This document shows positions 16,754 through 42,100 of a stretch of 64,000 nucleotides of DNA, piece by piece. The first letter of the stretch is position 1. Every line of letters starts with the position of its first letter. The DNA is taken from contig CAUJGJ010000371.1 of NCBI GenBank assembly GCA_963170055.1, positions 248,001-312,000 of the forward strand. Reading direction: 5' to 3'. Position numbers and translations under genes: made by a program. Below the pieces are notes generated by a model. That model had not been told where the DNA came from. It made no database searches and saw only the letters and a program-made list of their open reading frames with translations. This DNA comes from Halisarca cf. caerulea (Eukaryota > Porifera > Demospongiae > Chondrillida > Halisarcidae).

Positions 16754-19143
16754 GGGTGGTACTAATTCATGATGCAAGATGCAAGATGCGTGATGCAAGA
16801 TGCAAGATGCAATATGGCTGCCGCATTTGGGATCGTATCGCTCAGTGTAAGATCGCCCCAAATATTCTAAGATATGTCCATCTACTTGAGCCATTGAAAG
16901 TAGACTGGGACAACAATTTACAGTTATAACCTACCGTCGCGTGTAAAAAGCGTAGCAATTTCTTCCAAAATCGTCGGAGTGTGGAGCCGCCGGCTCTGAA
17001 ATTGGGCCGAGCGCCCGGCGGTATACTAGTGTAGCACCATGAGTCAAGAAATTTTCTCTGATATCTTCAATTATATTTTACTCTTTAGTACGTTCTATTC
17101 TTAATATTCTTGAACATTTTAGTCAATATGGCATGTTCTCTAGCCTTGACGGTCGGCTAGCATACCGTCGGTAGGCATTTATAGAGACCAACCTTATTCA
17201 TAATATTATGACAGCTTCCAGCTGCAGCTGAAGTGATCTGTGAGGTCATTGCCACGTGGTTCTAGTGAAGCACACAGCATGGCAGAGGCTGAATACTCGA
17301 AGCAAGAAATCCAAAGGGGCAATGCACTGTGATAAAAAGATGTGTTCTTCCTTTGGGATGTTTGGAATTTGCAGTCACTGTGTGGCTGCTGCCGAACATA
17401 AAGGTTGCCTAGCATCATGCATAAGCTTTTTCAAAAAGACCCATCCTGGTAGTAGTGTATCACAAGCCTCTATGTTTGACATGCCAGCTGGTGCGGGAAC
17501 TAAAGACAGGAAAGGCAAATCAAAGAAAAAGAAAAAGAAAAATGAAGACGTTATAGATTTTGCTGCCATCAGAGACAAATATCGTGCTGAATCCATATCC
17601 ACTCAATGTGAACCATCTAATGGACATTTCACCCAAACTACATTTGGCATTTTGTCCTCAGCCACTCCTGGACAAACATCAAGTGGACAATTCAGCCAAA
17701 CCACATCTGGTGTTTTGCCCTCAGCCACTAGTACTCCTGTGTCAACATCAAATGGACAGTTCAGACAAACCACACCAGGTCCTGCCATTTTACCCTCAGC
17801 CACTCCTGTACTGACATCAAATGAACAGTTCAGCCAAACCACACCTGCCGTTTTGCCCTCAGCCACTAGTACTCCTGTGCCAACAACAAATGGACAGTTC
17901 AGCCAAACCATACCAGGTCCTGCCATTTTATCCTCAGCCACTCCTGTACTGACATCAAATGAACATGGACAGTTCAGCCAAACCACACCTGCCGTTTTGC
18001 CCTCAGCCGCTCCTGTGACAACATCAAGACTTAGTGGACAATTTAGTCAAACCACATCTGGTGTTTTGCCCTCAGCTCCTGTGCCAACACATATTGGAGA
18101 ACACAGCTGCAGCCAACCCTTACCTGGCATCTCATCTGTACACACTCTTGGGCCAATATCTTCTATGGCTATGGCAACATCTTCTACACTTGCTCCTGGC
18201 CACTCAACAACTACTGGACAACACAGTTGTAGCCAACTCTTGGCCATGGCTGGCACTTCATCCACACTTGCTCCTGTACCAGTATCTACTGGCCATCTCA
18301 ACCTTTCCACAACCAGCTCATCATCCACACCTTTAGCTCCATTGGGTACCAAGTTTTGGATAAAGCCACTTAGTAACAGAATCAAGAAGTGTGCTGGATG
18401 AGGGGGGACCATTTATACATGAAGCTTGTGCCAATGTTTGTGTGGCCACCATTGACTACTTCCAGCTAACCTTCTCTTCCGGACGTACTGTCTCAAAGGA
18501 GTCGACCATACATTTTCATCCATTTGAATCTTGCATATGGCGCAAGTTTCGAAGTTTTGATCAAGGTCTGATAGTCTGTGATGTGACCTTGAATTCTGAT
18601 CAAAGAAGAAAACTTCAGAGATCACTCAAGTGGAACATTTAATACACTGTAGCCAGTTGATCATACATATAGCTAATTAACACTTTATTACCTTGCAGTA
18701 TAGTTGAACTGATGTATTATTCCATTTCTTGAGTTGTTTTTTGTATTGGCTATACCAGCTAGCGGTTTGTCAGTGACTCTATGCCATCCAGTGTGCAATG
18801 ATCTTTAATTATAAATAATAATATTATACAATGTCGTAAAGGCGAAACCAGTCACGTTATATGGCATTGCATGGGGATCAGATCTTGGCCACAACTATCA
18901 TATCGTAGCACTGTTACAGTAGTTAGTTCAAGCAGAGCCTTTCCTGAGTAAAAAGCGGCGCATAAGCATCTACAATCTAGGTATCTAAGAATTCGGTAAT
19001 CGCGCTATTACGTGGCAGCCATCTTGCATCTTATTTTGCATCTTGCATCTTGCATCATGCATCTTGCATCTTGCATCATGCATCTTGCATCTTGCATCTT
19101 GCATCATGCATCTTGCATCTTGCATCATGAATTAGTACCACCC
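16754..19143. mobile_element. Mutator-like element with SWIM-type ORF
   Basis: 2.39 kb bounded by inverted ends GGGTGGTACTAATTCATGAT, extended by a GATGCAAGAT tandem tract shared by both ends and a nearby GGCTGCC block. Flanks are exact 9-bp direct repeats TATAATTTG (16745-16753 and 19144-19152). Long inverted ends plus a 9-bp duplication are the hallmark of MULEs, and the internal ORF carries a SWIM-like zinc motif, a module commonly found in MULE transposases. No DDE catalytic domain was recognised, so it is probably non-autonomous. It lies between FAF2 and NDUFV1, ending 76 bp before the NDUFV1 ATG. Confidence 0.
17256..18401 (+). CDS. SWIM-like zinc-motif protein within the MULE
   Basis: The open frame of about 380 codons begins without an ATG at its left edge; it is probably a 3' exon joined to upstream sequence, or starts at the ATG near 17322. 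Near the N-terminus it reads HCDKKMC followed by FGICSHCVAAAEHKG, which fits a SWIM-like pattern (Cys pair, then C-x-H/C in an A-A-x-x-G context). A lysine-rich stretch (KGKSKKKKKKNEDVIDF) follows, then about 220 residues of degenerate Ser/Thr/Pro/Gln repeats around GQFSQTT and VLPSATSTP. Stop at 18399-18401. Position inside the element suggests a transposon-borne accessory or captured gene. Function is unknown; it could be decayed. Confidence 0.
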   Translation: MVLVKHTAWQRLNTRSKKSKGAMHCDKKMCSSFGMFGICSHCVAAAEHKGCLASCISFFKKTHPGSSVSQASMFDMPAGAGTKDRKGKSKKKKKKNEDVIDFAAIRDKYRAESISTQCEPSNGHFTQTTFGILSSATPGQTSSGQFSQTTSGVLPSATSTPVSTSNGQFRQTTPGPAILPSATPVLTSNEQFSQTTPAVLPSATSTPVPTTNGQFSQTIPGPAILSSATPVLTSNEHGQFSQTTPAVLPSAAPVTTSRLSGQFSQTTSGVLPSAPVPTHIGEHSCSQPLPGISSVHTLGPISSMAMATSSTLAPGHSTTTGQHSCSQLLAMAGTSSTLAPVPVSTGHLNLSTTSSSSTPLAPLGTKFWIKPLSNRIKKCAG

Positions 19144-19218
19144 TATAATTTGCGATGCTATAATACGCTCACGCGAAAAGGGTCTGGTTCACGAGACTAT
19201 ACGGTAGGTACACACAAA

Positions 19219-25044
<5,826 letters not shown>

Positions 25045-25216
25045 GACAAACATGAACATGCAGATCATTTATAAAAACATGTTCGTCATTGTAATATTTA
25101 AAAGAAAAGAAAAAAATACTATGTACAAAGCAATTGAACTGAAGTGATATAAAACAATGCATCTTTGGATGGGGCAAGAGTAATTGCTGGAAACATACAA
25201 GTTAAATTTGTATATG

Positions 25217-25330
25217 AATGTACACCCCACAGTACAGCAGGGCCGCAGTACACCCTACAGTACAGCAGGGCCGCAGTACACCCTACAGTACAGCAGGACC
25301 GCAGTACACCCTAGAGTACAGCAGGGCCGC
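25217..25330. repeat. 28-bp tandem repeat overlapping the SPRY gene 3' end
   Basis: Four copies of a unit containing GTACAGCAGGGCCGCAGTAC. The first copy on the minus strand encodes the last residues CGPAVL and the stop codon; the others lie in the 3' flank, each again encoding CGPAVL plus stop. Confidence 0.
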
Positions 25331-25583
25331 AGTAGTAGGCAAGGGTTACAGACTCTCCTGGGCTGTCAAGGCTGACACTTGGGTAGAAGATCTCTCCATC
25401 CAGTTGTTCAACATGGCCATAGTCCTCACCATTCTTCATCCATTGGATTGTCCCTGCATCCACATCCAAGAGTACAGCTATGGTGTCACCCGTTGTGTAC
25501 CCTCCCAGTAGAAGAGTGTCTTGACTCACTGGACACAAAGGAAAGTAGACTAGGTCACACAACACGTGCACACACACGTCTAT

Positions 25584-25657
<74 letters not shown>

Positions 25658-26444
25658 GCTCACTTGTTCGTTCTGAACTAGGCCTTCCACAGTGAAAGTT
25701 GCCATTACTCATTCGCGCCATTTCTCCGATTCTGACTGGATGAGGATTCCCATCCCATACTGTCTTGCAATCAACAGACATCCTCTCTTCGTTTACTACA
25801 CCGATCTGCATCCAGCCAATGACTCGAGAACAGTCGATGTAAACTAACCAGGAATGCCTTCCACTCTTCAAACCACGTCCAAACGGAGTTCGAATGACAG
25901 TCGTACTGTAGCCCTTTCCAACGTAGGTCAGAGTGCGCCCTTCGTTAGTGATGGACACTTTGGGGTCTGAGAGTTCTTCGTCGAAAGTAGGACTCACTCT
26001 AAAGCCAACGGCATCTTTCAAGTCCTGCGCTAAAGGCAGTCGCACTACGTCGCTGGATTGTCTTAGTCTAGAAGCTACAGACATGGCACACAAGTCAAAG
26101 AGATTGGGGATTTGGGGTTGTGAAGAGTTGTACTGCTCCGAGACCCAAGCGTCCAGCATCTTGGCCTCTCTTTCAATCTTCTCCTTCAGAACGACGTAAG
26201 GGTCTTCGACAGTCCGCTTCTTTAAGGATGGACGCCGTTTCAGCTTCCTGCTCTTGTTGTGCGACTTCTTGGAAGAAACGTTGAGAGTTGAGCTGGTCTT
26301 TCTTATTCTATTATGCTTCGGTTCTTCTTCCAAGACGGTCCCTACAGTAGGTAAACTGAGGACGCTGTAAGACGAGGAGGGGAGCTCTGGAGAAGGAGCG
26401 GGCGACGTGACTCTACTCGATAACCTGCTCTTCTTCTGTCCCAT
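25311..26444 (-). CDS. SPRY-domain protein, possibly N-myristoylated
   Basis: Two exons (26444-25664 and 25528-25311) give 332 residues; the intervening intron is mainly a CA tract. It starts MGQKKSRLSSR; Gly2 and Ser6 fit the N-myristoylation pattern, and nearby basic residues would support membrane binding. A basic Ser-rich stretch (KKSHNKSRKLKRRPSLKKR) follows. The C-terminal 200 residues form a SPRY/B30.2-like domain: SITNEGRTLTYVGKGYSTTV, SGRHSWLVYIDCS, WMQIGVVNEER, GDTIAVLLDVDAGTIQWMKN and EIFYPSVSL. SPRY modules bind partner proteins, often in ubiquitin ligases, but no RING, B-box or SOCS box is visible. It converges on NDUFV1 and diverges from the DYRK gene. The orthologue was not identified. 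Confidence 0.
25581..25656. repeat. (CA)n microsatellite in the SPRY gene intron
   Basis: Fills most of the 135-bp intron, close to the 5' splice site on the minus strand. It leaves the minus-strand frame open as a Val-Cys run, mimicking a continuous ORF. Confidence 0.
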
Positions 26445-26719
26445 TCCGATTTAGATCTGACGAGAAACTATAGCAATGATACAAGACCGATAAGGAAGAG
26501 CTGATATAGCCAGCGCCATCTCTGCTGGAGGTAGGGGCAGGGCTTCAGCTGTTTACCCTATGGTACTTCCGGTTGTTAATGACTTCATATCCGGAAGTAA
26601 GGGTGTGGTCACTGTTGTGTGTGTCTTGTCTGCGTGTGTGTGTCTCTGTGTGTCTATGGTCACGGTAATAGAGTACGTGTTGTTTGAAATATACCCGACC
26701 TGTGGATATTCGGTAAGGA
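26445..26719. promoter_or_regulatory. Divergent intergenic region between the SPRY and DYRK genes
   Basis: 275 bp between two start codons on opposite strands, so probably a shared bidirectional promoter. It includes an imperfect inverted pair, TACTTCCGG and CCGGAAGTA (about 26560-26600), which resembles paired ETS-type sites. No TATA box was recognised. Confidence 0.
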
Positions 26720-37476
<10,757 letters not shown>

Positions 37477-37512
37477 GTTCACAATCTCTTTATTTTTGTA
37501 TTGTTTATGTAC

Positions 37513-37518
37513 AATAAA
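37513..37518 (+). promoter_or_regulatory. Poly(A) signal of the DYRK gene
   Basis: AATAAA lies 37 bp after the stop codon. The next gene starts at 37696. Confidence 0.
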
Positions 37519-37695
37519 GTACGCGACATAATATTTTATTAATTATTTTTCTACTGTACATAAATTTTTGTAAATTCTATCTTTGCGAGGCCACATGTAC
37601 AGTCATCGGTCACATGATCATCAATTAATAATCGGTACGTACTGTACCATTGCTCGCGTGATCTGGTCACACTGCACCATAGCACCGACAAGACG

Positions 37696-38402
37696 ATGAA
37701 ACTTGCTGTTGTTTTCTTCGGGCTCTTTGCCCTATCCAACGCTCACTTGTGCCTCATCAACCCTCATCAGAGAGGAACGATGGATGGGGTTAACACTCCA
37801 GGTAAATTATACACTTCAGCTAATTTCCCAGCTTGTCGCCTAACGGTCTAACCCACCTCTTCAGCTGCCAACGACTGCTTGCTGGTGAAGGACCCGCCGT
37901 GTGGAGGAAGAAAGATGCAAACACCCATCACGGGTTTCCAGTAAGAAAGTTTTTGGTTTGGTTCTTTTACGTTCTCCCGCTTGTAGACTGCCTGCAGTCG
38001 TACTTCCGGGAAGCTGCTTAGTCAGCGATCATCAACATGTCTATTGCTACGTGGAAAGTTTATTCGGCTAGCGTTTTACATCAGTTCTCAGTGGGTCACC
38101 ATTGTTGTGGATCTCTCCCACAGGTCTGGTGTCCCCGTAAATATTGTCTTCCAGAAGAACCTTGACCACTTCAATTCTGCTAGCCCTGTAAGCCCTGCTT
38201 GTTGTAAGAGTGTTGATATCTGCTCTTATTCTGTGTGTCATTGGGTAACTAGGGGAATTTTATGGTGTCCATTGGCAAGACAGACACTGGGTCCATGTCC
38301 ATGTTGTACAAGGTGGACGACAGCAACACAAAGAGCCTACACCTCTACATACCCAACATCACTATTCCAGAGTGAGTGTCTACCTTTCTACGTAGACTAC
38401 AT

Positions 38403-38437
<35 letters not shown>

Positions 38438-38476
38438 TGTACACATACACATACACACACACACATACATACATAC

Positions 38477-38524
<48 letters not shown>

Positions 38525-38683
38525 ATACACACATACACATACACACACACACACATGCCATTTTGTTTCTTTGCTTGCAGCTCTTTCAAGGGGGATAATG
38601 CTGTTCTTCAGGTCATGTACAATACCAACAACCCTAATGCTCCAGCTACATTTTACCAGTGTGCCGACATATACGTGGGCTAG
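37696..38683 (+). CDS. Small secreted X325/BIM1-like protein with predicted N-terminal His
   Basis: Five exons (37696-37801, 37865-37940, 38124-38187, 38253-38371, 38581-38683) give 155 residues. The first 16 (MKLAVVFFGLFALSNA) are a clean signal peptide, and the predicted mature protein starts with His (HLCLINPHQRGTMDG). It continues DCLLVKDPPCGG, VNIVFQKNLDHFNSASPGNF and ends FYQCADIYVG. This order (His1, Pro-x-x-Arg-Gly, C-GG, NLDH-N, PG-F, FYQCADI) is what I recall for BIM1/X325-like proteins, relatives of lytic polysaccharide monooxygenases that bind copper with an N-terminal histidine brace. The other ligands may be the His of NLDHF and the Asp of CADI. Four cysteines in the mature chain could form two disulfides. 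Copper binding and function are inferred; the family call comes from memory of motifs. Confidence 0.
38403..38556. repeat. CA/TACA microsatellite
   Basis: CA repeats with CATACACATACA interruptions in intron 4 of the secreted-protein gene, starting about 30 bp after the donor. Confidence 0.
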
Positions 38684-38975
38684 GGATGAAACTTTGCTAT
38701 TGTTTAGTACTTACACTGGAATACTGCTGATCTACTATAGCTTTAGATGCACATTGTATTGTACTCACGAGGTTTGTTAGGATGTGTGCTCTATATATAG
38801 CTGTATAATCAAGTGTGCATTACTTTGGAGCTAACCGAGTCTGTCCAGGTGCTGCATGGGTTAGACTATCTATGGCTGGATTGCCCATCGAACACCTAGT
38901 CTCATGTACCACAGACCGCCACCTCATCTCGCCTCATTTCCATGATAATTTGACATGATGGTTTGTCTCTGGAAC

Positions 38976-39047
38976 TAGTCTGGCGTGGTCAGATCGAATT
39001 CTTCCGTATGCCGGAGGAAATTGAATTGGTCTGGCAACGTCAGGCTA
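38976..39047. mobile_element. Degenerate foldback mini-element
   Basis: TAGTCTGGCGTGGTCAGAT on the left pairs imperfectly with GTCTGGCAACGTCAGGCTA on the right. Flanks CTCTGGAA and CTTTGGGA match 6 of 8 and may be a decayed target duplication. It directly adjoins the next element. Confidence 0.
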
Positions 39048-39055
39048 CTTTGGGA

Positions 39056-39143
39056 CTAGTCTCGCGTAGCCAGCCCCCTTTTCCTGTTCTCTGCACTTCC
39101 GGAAGTGCAGAGAACAGGAAAAGGGGGCTGGCTACGCGAGACC
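39056..39143. mobile_element. Foldback mini-element, perfect 42-bp arms without loop, 9-bp TSD
   Basis: 39059-39100 and 39101-39142 are exact inverted copies meeting at CACTTCCGGAAGTG with no spacer. ACTTTGGGA flanks both sides (39047-39055 and 39144-39152). It sits 50 bp upstream of the WDR45 start codon, so it is probably in the promoter or 5' UTR. Confidence 0.
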
Positions 39144-39193
39144 ACTTTGGGATCGTGGCAGCACTGGCAGGACAGTGAATTGCGTAATACAAG

Positions 39194-42100
39194 ATGGCGG
39201 TATTGTCAAATGTTTTGAATATTCGATTCAATGATGACCATGGTAAGTTTTCTGCTTCTTGAGTCTTATTTACTTGTTTTGCAGAGATACGAGTTTTAGT
39301 CTCCTTTATACTATATAGATTGCTTTGTGTGCTCAATGGAAGATGGAGTGCGTGTGTTTAACGCCGACCCTTTAGTGGAAAAGACACGAATTGGTTCACA
39401 ATTTTGAATGTTCTAATCTGCGTTTGATAAGTTTATAAGTATGCTTGTCTTACTTGTGCAGATTTCGGTACATGTGGAGGTATCGGATATTGTGAGATGG
39501 TTCATCGGTCTAACCTGCTAGCCCTCGTTGGCGGGGGACAGGCGCCAAAGTTTCCCGACTCTCGGGTCATGATCTGGGACGACTCACAAAGCAAATTTGT
39601 TTATGAAATAAATTTCAAGAGCAAAGTTCTATCGATTCGGATGAAAAAGAAAAGGTTTAGAGGGGTATTAGGAATCTATGTGTTTTGTGATTTTGATGGC
39701 AGTAGACTGCATACAATTATGTATTTCCATGACATTACTTGAAAGTGATGGTCCTTGCTCAGTCAACACTGGTTATACAGCAGGTGCCACCAGTTGTACA
39801 GCAGGTGCCACCAGTTGTACAGCAGGTGCCACCAGTTGTACAGCAGGTGCCACCAGTTGTACAGCAGGTGCCACCAGTTGTACAGCAGGTGCCACCAGTT
39901 GTACAGCAGGTGCCACCAGTTGTACAGCAGGTGCCACCAGTTGTACAGCAGGTGCCACCAGTTGTACAGCAGATGACACCAGTTGTACAGCAGGTGCCAC
40001 CAGTTGTACAGCAGGTGCCACCAGTTGTACAGCAGGTGCCACCAGTTGTACAGCAGGTGCCACCAGTTGTACAGCAGGTGCCACCAGTTGTACAGCAGGT
40101 GCCACCAGTTGTACAGCAGGTGCCACCAGTTGTACAGCAGGTGCCACCAGTTGTACAGCAGGTGCCACCAGTTGTACAGCAGGTGCCACCAGTTGTACAG
40201 CAGGTGCCACCAGTTGTACAGCAGATGACATCAGTTCTAATGCGTATGACCATAGACACTATACACTACGTACGTAGTATATAGTGTCTATGGTATGACG
40301 CAGGTGCTACAACTGCTACATTGCTTGCTATTCTCTGCTTTGTTCTTGAAGGTTATTTGTTGTTCTCAGTAAAGAGGTGAATGTCTTCTCCTTCCCTCAT
40401 CCTTTGGAACTGGAATTGACTATACAGACCTCATTTAATCCAAAAGGACTCTTTGAAGTAACCCCTTGTTTGGACAAGGACGTAGTGTTTTATCCCAGTC
40501 AACCAGCTGACAAGTGTACAGGGACAGTCAAAGTACAGGTGGTGTACTCACACAGTGCACCACTCACTGTCACACAGCACACCACTCTCTGTCACATAGC
40601 ACATCCAAATGTGCTGTCCTGTAATATATTATTATTATTATTATTATTAAAGTGCAACATGTCACAAGACACTAGGACAAGCAGTCCAATGAAGCACTAC
40701 TAAACACAGAATCTGTCTGTCCAATATATATGTTATCCACTACCTATTTATTAATTGCTTCCTGGTTCCATTAATTACTTCCTGTTTTTTGTTTTATTCT
40801 CTGTCCATTTCTTGTCATGTGTAGGATCTTTCCTCATCACCTGTTGTCAGTTCCTTCACCATTCCTGCTCACCAGCACAGCTTGGCTGCCATGGCAACCA
40901 ATTATGAAGGTACTCTTATAGCAACAGCCTCAGAGAAGGTAAATATTGGAGGAGGGGGAAGGGGGGTGAGAGGGGGAGGAGGGAGAAGGGGGGTGAGAGG
41001 GGAGGAGGGAGAAGGGGGGTGAGAGAGTGAGGAGGGAGAAGGGAGTGGATGAGAGGGGGAGGAGGGAGAAGGGAGGGGATGAGAGGGGAGGAGGGGGAAG
41101 GGGGTGAGAGGGGAGGAGGGAGGAGGGAGGGGAGTAGGAGAAATGAGGTTTGTAGGAATTAATGTTTGTGCATTGCCTAATTTTCTGTTACTTTGTTCTT
41201 CTTTAGGGTACACTAGTTAGAGTGAGGGATGTAATCAAGAATGAACCATTGGCTGAATTCAGAAGAGGGGCAGATATGGCCGTCATCAACTAGTGAGTAT
41301 TTGTAGCTTTTCTCGTTGCATTTCTGCTGGACATCATGCTTTGGTTTTGTGCGTAGTCTATCCTTTAGTCTGGACTCACACTTCTTGTGTGTGTGTAGTG
41401 ATAAGGGAACAGTTCACATCTTTGCTGTTTTCAACAGGGAATTAAACAAGAAATCAACGTATGTGCTTATAATTGTGGATGTATACTGACTTCATAATGA
41501 TTTCTTTAGCCTTGTTTCCTCCCTTGTAGGTTTGCAGGGAGTGGGATCTCAGCCTGGTACACAGAGTCACAGTGGGGAATGGCTCATGTTAACCTGCCCA
41601 AGGATACTCTCTTCATTGCAGCACTTGACAGCTCACTATTGCTACATGGTGTGTGCTAGTCAGGATGGTGTGGTGTGTGCTAGTCAGGATGGTGTGGTGT
41701 GTGCTAGTCAGGATGGTGTGGTGTGTGCTAGTGAGGATGGTGTGGGATTCTTAGATAACAAATTTTGCAACAAAATCGGTTTGAATCTTACTTTTGGCAT
41801 TTGTAGCACTGTATCAGAAGCCATCATTGGCAGCTATCCTCCTTTGCTTACTGTAATTTCCCTCAGTTGACTTATCTTTGTCAATTTCTGTGTTCTAAAT
41901 TGAAGGAAAAAGTGGATGACAGCAACCATTAATTTTGTTATCTTAACACTGTATACTTGTGTATTTCAGTAATTTCCAGTAAATTAATAATTTATTTTTG
42001 CTGTATCTTAGAAAGTACAGGACATACGACTTTCAAACTTTATAAAAATACTCTATTGAGTTGTATCTTCCTATTGGTAGCATTTTAGTATAAATTCAAA

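Noticed and set aside
39678..40284. Six overlapping ORFs in the VPPVVQQ / SCTAGAT repeat
   Set aside because: Intron 3 of WDR45; the exon frames on both sides join only if this region is removed.
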